Shown: piece by piece, positions 1 to 6,064 of the stretch | Numbering within the stretch: position 1 is the first letter of the stretch | Layout: each line of letters starts with the position of its first letter | DNA from: Pseudomonadota bacterium | GTDB lineage: Bacteria; Pseudomonadota; Alphaproteobacteria; Micropepsales; Micropepsaceae | Reading direction: 5' to 3' | DNA: 7,971 bases | Assembly (NCBI GenBank): GCA_021808875.1 | Contig: JAKBAU010000164.1 | Coordinates: 1-7,971, forward strand | Made by a program: the position numbers and the translations under genes | The notes under the pieces: generated by a model | Database searches by the model: none | Told to the model about the DNA's origin: nothing | The model's input: only the letters and a program-made list of their open reading frames with translations

Positions 1-1407
1 GTCGATGCCGCGGCGGTGGCGGCAGGCAAGGTCAAGGTGATTGCCCCGGAAGGGTTTCTCGAACACGCGGTTTCGGAAAACATCATCGCCGGTCCGGCCA
101 TGCTGCGTCGCTCCCGCTTTCAGTTCGGCCATACGCTGCCACGCAGCAAGGACGGTGAAGTCACCAGCGGACTTGGTCCCTGTCCTTCATTGGGTTCACT
201 GTCGCTGATCGCACCGACCCATCTTGTCAATCACACCGGTCAGGAAATGACCATCGGTGAGGTGGTGCTGCAATTTCAGCTGACGCCAGGAACTGAGGCG
301 CCGGCGGAGATGAATTTCTTCTTGCCGCAGCTGTCGGCAGTGTTCATGGCAGAAAACGCCAATCTGACCATGCACAACCTGTTGCCCGCGCGCGGTGCGT
401 TGGTGCGCGACTGCAAGGCATGGGCAGATTATCTCACCCAGTCCATCCGGTTGTGGGCTGATCGCTCTGACGTGATGTTTGCGGCGCATGGCATCCCGCG
501 CTTCGGCCGTGAGGAGATCTCCAATTTTCTGAAGTCGCACCGCGATGCCTATAAATTTCTTCACGACCAATCGGTACGCCTCATGAATGAGGGCCATACC
601 GCAAGCGAAATCGCCGAAGTGCTGGTGTTGCCTGATGTCCTGCGCAAGCAGTGGTTCAATCGTGGCTATTACGGCACGATGAGCCACAATTCGAAGGCCG
701 TGTATCAGCGTTATCTCGGCTGGTATGATGCCAATCCGGTAAACCTCAATCCGCTGCCGCCTGAACCCGCAGCCAAGAAATATGTCGAGGCACTGGGGGG
801 CGCGGACCGGGTTCGGGAGTTGGCCCGTCACGCCGTGACCGCCGGTGAGCTGCGCTGGGCAGCCATGCTTCTCAATCATGCGGTGTTCGCCGATGGCACG
901 GATACCGCTTCACGCGCCATGCTCGCCGATGTCTACACCCAGCTGGGTTTTGAGAGCGAAGCAGGAACCTGGCGTAATATCTATCTGACCGGTGCGCAGG
1001 AACTGCGTGACGGGGTCGCACAGCTGCCAGCTATCGGCTTCAGCCCCGATGTGCTGGCTGCGACCACAACGTCGATGCTGTTCGATTTCGCCGCGGTGAG
1101 GGTAAATCCGCAAAAGGCGGCGGCGCGCTCCTTTGCGATACGCCTGCAGCTGACGGATCGGGCGGAGAGTCATCTGCTCAGCGTCGGCAATGGCGTGCTC
1201 GTGCATGAGATGAATGCGGATGGCAAGGCCGACCTTACCATTGCGATGCGCCGTCCTGATCTCTTGCGGACATTGTTTCTCAAGCAGCCCTGGGCCGATG
1301 AGGTAAAGAGCGGTCACATCCGCATCGAGGGCGACGAGAACCTCTATGCAGCACTGGTGGATCTGATCGAACCGATCGTCAACAATTTTGCCGTGGTTAC
1401 CCCTTGA
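1..1407 (+). CDS. Alkyl sulfatase, type III metallo-beta-lactamase fold (5'-partial)
   Basis: The reading frame is open from base 1 to a TGA at 1405-1407, giving 468 visible residues of a family that is usually about 650 long, so the N-terminus is outside the window. SdsA1/YjcS-type enzymes hydrolyse alkyl sulfate esters such as dodecyl sulfate to alcohol and sulfate with a binuclear zinc centre. Numbering visible residues from base 1, I see Glu99 in GTEAPAEMNF, Glu118 in MAENAN, Arg131 in PARGALVRD and His163 in FAAHGIP. Their spacing (19, 13 and 45 residues relative to the two Glu) matches the zinc ligands and sulfate-binding Arg known in SdsA1. The HxHxDH zinc motif must lie upstream. The alpha-helical dimerisation region follows (GYYGTMSHNSKAVYQRYLGW, TWRNIYLTGAQELR), and the last ~115 residues look like the SCP2-type lipid-binding domain. 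The motif around His163 differs from the usual HHWPxWG. Whether it is secreted cannot be judged because the N-terminus is missing. It is co-oriented with fabD but separated by 206 bases and a strong hairpin, so it is probably a separate transcription unit. Confidence 0.92.
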   Translation, partial: VDAAAVAAGKVKVIAPEGFLEHAVSENIIAGPAMLRRSRFQFGHTLPRSKDGEVTSGLGPCPSLGSLSLIAPTHLVNHTGQEMTIGEVVLQFQLTPGTEAPAEMNFFLPQLSAVFMAENANLTMHNLLPARGALVRDCKAWADYLTQSIRLWADRSDVMFAAHGIPRFGREEISNFLKSHRDAYKFLHDQSVRLMNEGHTASEIAEVLVLPDVLRKQWFNRGYYGTMSHNSKAVYQRYLGWYDANPVNLNPLPPEPAAKKYVEALGGADRVRELARHAVTAGELRWAAMLLNHAVFADGTDTASRAMLADVYTQLGFESEAGTWRNIYLTGAQELRDGVAQLPAIGFSPDVLAATTTSMLFDFAAVRVNPQKAAARSFAIRLQLTDRAESHLLSVGNGVLVHEMNADGKADLTIAMRRPDLLRTLFLKQPWADEVKSGHIRIEGDENLYAALVDLIEPIVNNFAVVTP

Positions 1408-1525
1408 AGGACCTCACGCCTGGGCTGTGCCCCGGCGCTGCAACGGTGAACCGGGTAGAGATCGTGTGCGTCGGCGGCTGATGTCCCCTGACAAAGGACC
1501 TGCCGTCTCATGGGTGAACGCGCCC

Positions 1526-1564
1526 GCCACACCCTCCCCCTCACGTCGGGGAGGTGCGTGTGGC
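1526..1564 (+). terminator. Strong bulged hairpin between alkyl sulfatase and fabD (terminator-like, no T tract)
   Basis: Bases 1526-1539 (GCCACAC then CCTCCCC) pair completely with 1548-1554 (GGGGAGG) and 1558-1564 (GTGTGGC). This gives 14 Watson-Crick pairs with a 3-base bulge (TGC, 1555-1557) and an 8-base loop. It lies 12 bases before the -35 box of the fabD promoter. No run of T follows, so it is not a canonical intrinsic terminator. It could still end transcription of the upstream gene, protect its 3' end, or be a copy of a dispersed palindromic element. Confidence 0.5.
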
Positions 1565-1576
1565 CACCCGTCCGGC

Positions 1577-1605
1577 TTGACAGCTCGCGCGCCATGGCGT
1601 TTCTG
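1577..1605 (+). promoter_or_regulatory. Candidate sigma-70 type promoter for the fab operon
   Basis: A perfect TTGACA (1577-1582) is followed after 17 bases by TTTCTG (1600-1605), a weak -10 box. Transcription would begin near 1612-1614, at or just before the fabD ATG at 1614. This agrees with the absence of any purine-rich ribosome-binding sequence before fabD. The -35 match and spacing are seen directly. The start point is inferred. Confidence 0.5.
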
Positions 1606-1613
1606 CCCGGCCC

Positions 1614-2576
1614 ATGAGCAGGGCATTTCTTTTCCCCGGACAGGGCAGTCAGGCGGTCGGCATGGGCAAGAGCCTTGCCGAAGCCTATGCGAGTGCACGG
1701 CAAACCTTTGAGGAAGTGGATGATGCGCTGGGCCAGCGCCTGTCCAGCCTCATGTGGGAAGGGCCTGAGAGCGAGCTGACGCTGACAGAGAATGCGCAGC
1801 CAGCGATCATGGCCGCCTCGATGGCGGTGGTGCGGATCCTCATGACCGATGGCGGCCTCGAGCTTGGCCGCTACGCGCGCATTGTGGCCGGTCATTCGCT
1901 GGGCGAGTACACTGCGCTTGCGGCGGCGGGAGCCTTCAGCCTGGCTGATGCGGCCCGCCTTCTGAAGACCCGCGGCCAGGCGATGCAGGCGGCGGTACCG
2001 GTAGGGGTGGGAGCGATGAGTGCCCTTCTGGGTGCCGACCCCGAACTTGCCGAAGCGGCGGCCCGTGAGGCCGTGGCGGCGGCCCTTCCGGGAGAAGGCT
2101 CGCCTGTCTGTGTCGTTGCCAATGATAACGCGCCCGGCCAGGTGGTGATTTCGGGAACTGCAGCGGCAGTGGCACGTGCCGGTGAGATCGCCCGCGCCAA
2201 AGGTGCCAAGCGCGCCATGCCGCTCGCGGTGAGCGCACCCTTCCACTGCCCTTTGATGAAGAAAGCCGCCGATGTCATGGCCGAGGCTCTTTCGCAGGTC
2301 ACCATTCGTCCACCAGTGGTCCCTCTGATTGCCAATGTCACCGCCGCTGAAGTGTCTGAGCCTGAGCGCATTCGTCAGCTTCTGATCGAGCAGGTGACCG
2401 CCCGCGTACGCTGGCGCGAAACCATTTTGTCCTTCCGCGATCTTGGAATTGATGCGACGGTAGAATTTGGTGGAAACAAGGTGTTGACCGGCATGGTCAA
2501 GCGCACGGACAAGGATCTGATGCCGATCACGCTTGATTCTCCCGCCGACATCGAAGCTTTTGCAAAATCCCTTTGA
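1614..2576 (+). CDS. fabD: Malonyl-CoA:ACP transacylase FabD
   Basis: FabD transfers the malonyl group from malonyl-CoA to holo-ACP, supplying the extender unit for type II fatty acid synthesis in the cytoplasm. The protein has 320 residues, close to the usual ~310. The N-terminal FPGQGSQ (residues 7-13) provides the oxyanion-hole glutamine. The nucleophile is Ser95 in GHSLGE. Arg120, in the position of the malonate-carboxylate-binding Arg, follows in LKTRGQAM. The catalytic His is His211 in SAPFHC. The ferredoxin-like small subdomain lies roughly between residues 130 and 205. The C-terminal glycine-rich loop reads [12 protein letters not shown] where GxGKVL is more usual. The start is fixed: an in-frame TGA lies at 1578-1580 and no other ATG, GTG or TTG occurs in frame between it and 1614. 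No Shine-Dalgarno sequence precedes it. It is the first gene of the fab cluster, 8 bases ahead of fabG. Confidence 0.97.
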   Translation: MSRAFLFPGQGSQAVGMGKSLAEAYASARQTFEEVDDALGQRLSSLMWEGPESELTLTENAQPAIMAASMAVVRILMTDGGLELGRYARIVAGHSLGEYTALAAAGAFSLADAARLLKTRGQAMQAAVPVGVGAMSALLGADPELAEAAAREAVAAALPGEGSPVCVVANDNAPGQVVISGTAAAVARAGEIARAKGAKRAMPLAVSAPFHCPLMKKAADVMAEALSQVTIRPPVVPLIANVTAAEVSEPERIRQLLIEQVTARVRWRETILSFRDLGIDATVEFGGNKVLTGMVKRTDKDLMPITLDSPADIEAFAKSL

Positions 2577-2578
2577 GG
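2575..2578 (+). promoter_or_regulatory. Ribosome binding site deciding the fabG start
   Basis: GAGG at 2575-2578 overlaps the fabD TGA and lies 6 bases before ATG 2585. This supports 2585 over the in-frame ATG at 2579, which abuts the motif, and over a TTG at 2573. Overlap with the fabD stop suggests translational coupling. Confidence 0.6.
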
Positions 2579-2584
2579 ATGGCG

Positions 2585-3325
2585 ATGTTCGATCTATCCG
2601 GAAAAGCCGCACTCATTACCGGTGCCACTGGCGGCATTGGCGGCGCGGTCGCACGCTGCCTGCACGCTAATGGAGCGCGGGTTGCACTTTCGGGAACCCG
2701 TACTGAAAGCCTGGCGCAGCTGCAGAGCGAACTTGGCGAGGGCGCCCAGGTGATTGCCTGCAATTTGGCCGACAGCGCCGCGGTGGAGGCTTTGCCCAAG
2801 ACCGCAGAAGCCCAGCTCGGCGCGCCGATCGACATCCTCATCAACAATGCCGGAATTACCCGCGACAACCTCTTCCTGCGGATGAAGGATGAGGAGTGGG
2901 ATCAGGTCATCGCGGTTGATCTGACTGCCGCTTTTCGACTGTCGCGCGCCGTCTTGCGTGGCATGATGAAGAAGCGCTGGGGCCGCATTATTTCAATTAC
3001 CTCGGTGGTCGGTACGATGGGCAATCCTGGTCAGGGTAATTATGCGGCGGCCAAGGCCGGACTCGTGGGCATGAGCAAGTCGCTGGCGCAGGAGGTGGCA
3101 AGTCGCGGCATCACCGTCAATTGCGTCGCCCCAGGCTTCATTGCAACGGCAATGACTGAGGCGCTGAGCCAGACGCAGAAAGCCCAGATCGATGCGCGTA
3201 TCCCGGCCGGTCGCATGGGGTCGGCAGCGGAAATCGCTGCGGCCGTGCTTTTTCTGGCCAGCGAGGAGGCCGCTTACATCACCGGCCAAAGTCTCCACGT
3301 CAATGGCGGCATGGTGATGATTTGA
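2585..3325 (+). CDS. fabG: 3-oxoacyl-[ACP] reductase FabG
   Basis: FabG is the NADPH-dependent reductase that converts beta-ketoacyl-ACP to beta-hydroxyacyl-ACP in each elongation cycle. From the chosen start the protein has 246 residues (E. coli: 244) and begins MFDLSGKAALITG. The Rossmann cofactor loop is TGATGGIG (residues 12-19). NNAGITRDN (about 87-95) is the conserved SDR structural motif. Catalytic residues are Ser140 in SITSVVG, Tyr153 and Lys157 in NYAAAKAG. PGFI and the C-terminal GQSLHVNGGMVMI are typical of FabG. The fourth member of the catalytic tetrad, normally Asn (E. coli Asn110), aligns with Asp112 in AVDLTAAFRL. The closely packed position between fabD and acpP supports the fatty-acid role rather than a generic SDR. 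An upstream ATG at 2579 would add only two residues. Confidence 0.97.
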   Translation: MFDLSGKAALITGATGGIGGAVARCLHANGARVALSGTRTESLAQLQSELGEGAQVIACNLADSAAVEALPKTAEAQLGAPIDILINNAGITRDNLFLRMKDEEWDQVIAVDLTAAFRLSRAVLRGMMKKRWGRIISITSVVGTMGNPGQGNYAAAKAGLVGMSKSLAQEVASRGITVNCVAPGFIATAMTEALSQTQKAQIDARIPAGRMGSAAEIAAAVLFLASEEAAYITGQSLHVNGGMVMI

Positions 3326-3474
3326 TAGTTTTTTCAATACGTTAACACCGTGTGGCGGGGCGAGGTCCTTTATGTTACGAAGCAAGCCCGTTGCCGTTCA
3401 CGCGGGATAATGGTCCTGCCGCGGGCCATCCAACGACTAGCGGCGCAGACAACGAACGAGAGGTTGCAAATACA
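3326..3474 (+). promoter_or_regulatory. acpP leader/intergenic region, possible internal promoter
   Basis: This 149-base gap is the largest inside the cluster and is locally more A+T-rich near fabG than the surrounding genes. It contains a run of six T (3329-3334) without a preceding hairpin, a TTAACA box (3342-3347), a TATGTT box (3371-3376, 23 bases away, too far for a normal promoter) and a GATAAT box (3406-3411). It also has a small hairpin, TGGTCC/GGGCCA with a six-base loop (3411-3428). A separate acpP promoter is plausible because ACP is needed in excess over the enzymes, but no pair of boxes has ideal spacing. GAGAGG at 3458-3463, 11 bases before the ATG, is the likely ribosome binding site. 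Confidence 0.35.
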
Positions 3475-3711
3475 ATGAGCGATACTGCGGAGCGCGTGAA
3501 GAAGATCGTCGTCGAACACTTGAACGTCGACGCCGACAAGGTGACGGACAGCGCATCTTTCATCGAGGATCTGGGGGCGGACAGCCTCGATACCGTCGAA
3601 CTGGTGATGGCATTCGAAGAGGAATTCGGCATCGAGATTCCCGATGATGCGGCCGAATCGATCGTCACCGTGGGAGATGCGGTCAAATATATCGACAAGG
3701 CTCAGGCTTAA
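3475..3711 (+). CDS. acpP: Acyl carrier protein AcpP
   Basis: ACP carries growing acyl chains as thioesters on a phosphopantetheine arm and presents them to FabD, FabG, FabF and downstream acyltransferases. The protein has 78 residues, the usual size, and is strongly acidic. The attachment site is Ser37 in [20 protein letters not shown], with helix II (the partner-recognition helix) immediately after it. The conserved [19 protein letters not shown] follows. The start at 3475 gives the standard [11 protein letters not shown]-terminus. The frame is open further upstream to 3352, but that extension does not resemble ACP and would lack the GAGAGG motif at 3458-3463. The stop TAA (3709-3711) lies in the loop of a hairpin. 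The gene sits between fabG and fabF, the standard arrangement. Confidence 0.97.
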   Translation: MSDTAERVKKIVVEHLNVDADKVTDSASFIEDLGADSLDTVELVMAFEEEFGIEIPDDAAESIVTVGDAVKYIDKAQA

Positions 3712-3723
3712 CCCGCTTGAGCC
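3699..3723 (+). promoter_or_regulatory. Hairpin enclosing the acpP stop codon
   Basis: GGCTCAGGC (3699-3707) pairs with GCTTGAGCC (3715-3723) over nine pairs including one G-T wobble. The 7-base loop TTAACCC contains the acpP TAA. The same left arm (3701-3707) can instead pair with GCCTGAG at 3732-3738, so two mutually exclusive structures are possible. There is no T tract. Partial termination, 3'-end stabilisation of acpP mRNA or modulation of fabF initiation (ATG at 3757) are possible roles, all inferred. Confidence 0.4.
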
Positions 3724-3756
3724 ACCTTCGGGCCTGAGGCAAGACCAAGGGATACG

Positions 3757-5016
3757 ATGCGCAGGGTAGTCATCACCGGGTTGGGTTTGGTTACGCCGCT
3801 GGCCTGCGGCGTGGAAGCGACGTGGCAGCGCCTGATTGCAGGTCAGTCGGGTGCGCGGCCGATTACCAAATTCAGGACCGATGATCTGGCGACCAAAATC
3901 GCCTGTGACGTCCCGCGCGGGGCCAGTGGTGATGGGCTGTTCAATCCCGATGATTGGCTCGATCCCAAAGAACAGCGTCGCATCGATGATTTCATCCTGT
4001 TCGGCCTTACGGCTGCGCAGCAGGCGGTTACTGATTCGGGTTATGTGCCTGCTACCGAGGAAGAGCGTTGTCGCACCGGCGTGCTGATCGGTTCGGGGAT
4101 TGGTGGACTTCCTGGCATCGAAGAGGCCTCGCTGCTTATTGCCGAGAAGGGGCCGCGGCGACTGTCGCCCTTCTTCATTCCGGGGCGGCTGATCAATCTT
4201 GTCTCCGGCTATGCCTCGATCCGTTTCGGTTATAAGGGCCCCAATCATGCTGTGGTTACGGCCTGCGCGACCGGGGCGCATGCGATCGGGGATGCAGCGC
4301 GTCTCATTGCGTTTGACGACGCGGACGTCATGCTGTGTGGAGGTGCGGAGGGCGCGATCTGTCGTGTGGGTATCGCCGGGTTCAATTCCTGTAAGGCTCT
4401 GTCGACCGCCTATAACGACCAGCCGCAGAAGGCCTCGCGTCCCTACGACAAGGACCGCGACGGATTTGTGATGGGCGAAGGCGCGGGTGTTTTGATGCTC
4501 GAGGAATATGAGCACGCCAAAGCCCGCGGCGCCAAGATTTACGGCGAGGTCAGGGGCTACGGACTTTCGGGCGACGCCTATCATATCACGGCGCCCAGTG
4601 AAGATGGCAATGGTGGCTTCAGGGCGATGCAGATGGCTCTGAAGCGTTCGGGACTGACTGTAGGCGATATCGACTACGTCAATGCCCATGGCACCTCGAC
4701 GATGGCCGACGGCATCGAGCTTGCTGCGGTGGAACGCTTTCTCGGTGAGGCGGCGCCCAAGGTTGCAATGTCCTCGACCAAGTCATCGATCGGTCATCTG
4801 CTTGGCGCCGCCGGCGCGGTAGAGGCGATCTTCTGTCTTCTGGCTATGCGTGACGGAGTCGTGCCGCCCACCATCAATCTTGACCACCCGGACTTTTCGC
4901 CCAGGCTGGACCTCGTCGCCAACACCGCCCAGACCCGGCCGGTGCGGGTGGCATTGTCCAATTCATTCGGATTTGGCGGCACCAATGCCTCGCTGATCCT
5001 GTCAGCGGTGGACTGA
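3757..5016 (+). CDS. fabF: 3-oxoacyl-[ACP] synthase II FabF
   Basis: FabF is the condensing enzyme that elongates acyl-ACP with malonyl-ACP, with decarboxylation, in type II fatty acid synthesis. At 419 residues it matches the family length (about 413-420). The thiolase-fold active site is complete: nucleophile Cys170 in VVTACATGAH, His311 in NAHGTSTMADGIEL, Lys342 in SSTKSSIGH and His347 in the same motif. The C-terminal gatekeeper loop is SNSFGFGGTNASL (401-413). RRIDDFILFG (74-83) and PFFIPGRLINLVSG (138-151) are typical of FabF rather than FabB. AAGGGA at 3747-3752, 4 bases before the ATG, is a good ribosome binding site. The gene lies 45 bases after acpP, and mltG starts 6 bases after its stop in the same reading frame. 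Confidence 0.97.
   Translation: MRRVVITGLGLVTPLACGVEATWQRLIAGQSGARPITKFRTDDLATKIACDVPRGASGDGLFNPDDWLDPKEQRRIDDFILFGLTAAQQAVTDSGYVPATEEERCRTGVLIGSGIGGLPGIEEASLLIAEKGPRRLSPFFIPGRLINLVSGYASIRFGYKGPNHAVVTACATGAHAIGDAARLIAFDDADVMLCGGAEGAICRVGIAGFNSCKALSTAYNDQPQKASRPYDKDRDGFVMGEGAGVLMLEEYEHAKARGAKIYGEVRGYGLSGDAYHITAPSEDGNGGFRAMQMALKRSGLTVGDIDYVNAHGTSTMADGIELAAVERFLGEAAPKVAMSSTKSSIGHLLGAAGAVEAIFCLLAMRDGVVPPTINLDHPDFSPRLDLVANTAQTRPVRVALSNSFGFGGTNASLILSAVD
5007..5012 (+). promoter_or_regulatory. Possible ribosome binding site for mltG, inside fabF
   Basis: GGTGGA lies within the last codons of fabF, 10 bases before the TTG at 5023. It is the only purine-rich stretch at a usable distance and supports translational coupling from fabF to mltG. 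Confidence 0.4.
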
Positions 5017-5022
5017 TCGCCG

Positions 5023-6009
5023 TTGCGCCGGGCCGCGATCGCCACTGTCATTGTCGTTCTGGTCCTCGCGGCCGGGATCCTGCTCTGGACAGATGCACAG
5101 TATACCGCCTCCGGTCCCGTCGCGCGCCATGGCCATCAGAGCATTGTTCTCATCCGCCCTGGAATGGGAGGCGCCGGCATTGCCCGTACGCTGAAGGCCG
5201 CGGGGGTTATCCGCAATGCGATGCTCTTCCAGCTGGAAGTACGTCTCAAGGGGGAAGGGGCCGAGCTTAGGGCGGGCGAATATGCCATTCCCTCCAAGGC
5301 CAGCATGGCCGACATCGCCGCCATTCTCATCGCTGGCAAAGTGGTCGAGCACAAGCTGACGATCCCTGAAGGATTTACCAGCCAGATGGCCTACAGTGTG
5401 GTGCAGGCTAACAAGGTACTGGTCGGCAAGGCTGGAGCGGTGCCAGCCGAAGGCTCGCTTTTGCCCGACACCTACCTTTTCACCCGGGGCACCACAAGGG
5501 CTCAGCTTCTGGCCCGCATGCATCGGGCGCAACTGCGCTTTCTGGCCAAGGTGTGGCCGAAGCGGGCGCCGGGGCTGCCGCTGAAGACCGCCGAGCAGGC
5601 GGTGACTTTGGCCTCCATCGTCGAAAAGGAAACCGCCTTACCGCTTGAGCGCCGCCATGTTGCCGCTGTGTTCGAGAACCGCCTTCGCCTGGGCATGAAG
5701 CTGCAGTCCGACCCCACCATTATTTACGGCATCACCAAGGGCTATCCTTTGGGCCACCCCATCCTCGAGAGCGAGCTTTCGGCTGTCACCCCCTACAACA
5801 CCTATGTGATCGACGGTTTGCCACCCACGCCGATCTGCAATCCGGGGCGGGCCTCCATCCTCGCCGTGCTGCACCCCCTCAAGTCCAAGGATCTTTACTT
5901 CGTGGCCGACGGCAAGGGTGGGCATGTTTTTGCGGCCACGATCGCACAGCAGGACAAGAACGTTGCCCACTGGCGTGAGATCCAAAAGGCCAAGAAGGGG
6001 AACCAGTGA
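5023..6009 (+). CDS. mltG: Endolytic murein transglycosylase MltG (YceG-like)
   Basis: MltG is an inner-membrane lytic transglycosylase that cleaves nascent glycan strands in the periplasm and is thought to terminate peptidoglycan polymerisation. The 328-residue protein (E. coli: 340) has one N-terminal membrane segment (about residues 4-22, IATVIVVLVLAAGILLW) after RR. A LysM-like subdomain region follows (about 40-110; LTIPEG at 112-117), then GSLLPDTYLF (144-153) and the catalytic motif ASIVEKET with Glu201. VFENRLRLGMKLQSDPTIIYG and the C-terminal PYNTYVIDGLPPTPICNPG are strongly conserved family motifs. The start must be TTG at 5023: the fabF TGA (5014-5016) is in this same frame, and no ATG or GTG occurs before the end of the membrane segment. 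In alphaproteobacteria mltG commonly follows fabF, linking lipid and wall synthesis in one operon. Confidence 0.93.
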   Translation: MRRAAIATVIVVLVLAAGILLWTDAQYTASGPVARHGHQSIVLIRPGMGGAGIARTLKAAGVIRNAMLFQLEVRLKGEGAELRAGEYAIPSKASMADIAAILIAGKVVEHKLTIPEGFTSQMAYSVVQANKVLVGKAGAVPAEGSLLPDTYLFTRGTTRAQLLARMHRAQLRFLAKVWPKRAPGLPLKTAEQAVTLASIVEKETALPLERRHVAAVFENRLRLGMKLQSDPTIIYGITKGYPLGHPILESELSAVTPYNTYVIDGLPPTPICNPGRASILAVLHPLKSKDLYFVADGKGGHVFAATIAQQDKNVAHWREIQKAKKGNQ

Positions 6010-6051
6010 CGGTTTTCCCGCTGGCACCGCTTTGGGTATGCTTGTTTCTTT

Positions 6052-6057
6052 AGGGAG
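6052..6057 (+). promoter_or_regulatory. Ribosome binding site deciding the yicC start
   Basis: AGGGAG lies 7 bases before ATG 6065. The frame is open upstream to 5918 inside mltG, but those upstream codons have no such site and do not resemble the family N-terminus. Confidence 0.65.
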
Positions 6058-6064
6058 CTCAATC

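Noticed and set aside
1431..1455. CCCGG/CCGGG pairing after the alkyl sulfatase as an RNA element or terminator
   Set aside because: It has only five pairs with a 15-base loop, which is expected by chance in this composition.
1388..1711. Plus-strand open frame bridging the alkyl sulfatase end and the fabD start
   Set aside because: It overlaps both genes and runs through the hairpin and promoter. Its Pro/Arg-rich translation resembles no family.
1..2576. Functional link between the alkyl sulfatase (releasing fatty alcohols) and the fab operon
   Set aside because: Although co-oriented, they are separated by 206 bases, a strong hairpin and a fab promoter. Adjacency alone does not support a pathway.
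1344..2612. Long minus-strand open frame (422 codons) opposite fabD and its upstream region
   Set aside because: It lies antisense to a clear FabD with intact catalytic motifs, its translation is rich in Arg/His with no recognisable domain, and long antisense frames are expected at this G+C content.
3321..3340. T run after fabG as an intrinsic terminator
   Set aside because: No GC-rich hairpin precedes the T run, and the downstream genes continue the operon.
3352..3474. 41-residue N-terminal extension of AcpP
   Set aside because: ACP has a standard N-terminus from 3475 with a ribosome binding site before it, and the extension has no ACP-like sequence.
3370..4689. Long minus-strand open frame (439 codons) opposite acpP and fabF
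   Set aside because: It is antisense to two unmistakable genes, spans the intergenic region, and shows no domain or sensible composition.
5918..6064. 49-residue N-terminal extension of YicC into mltG
   Set aside because: AGGGAG before ATG 6065 and the family-typical SMTGF N-terminus support the shorter form.
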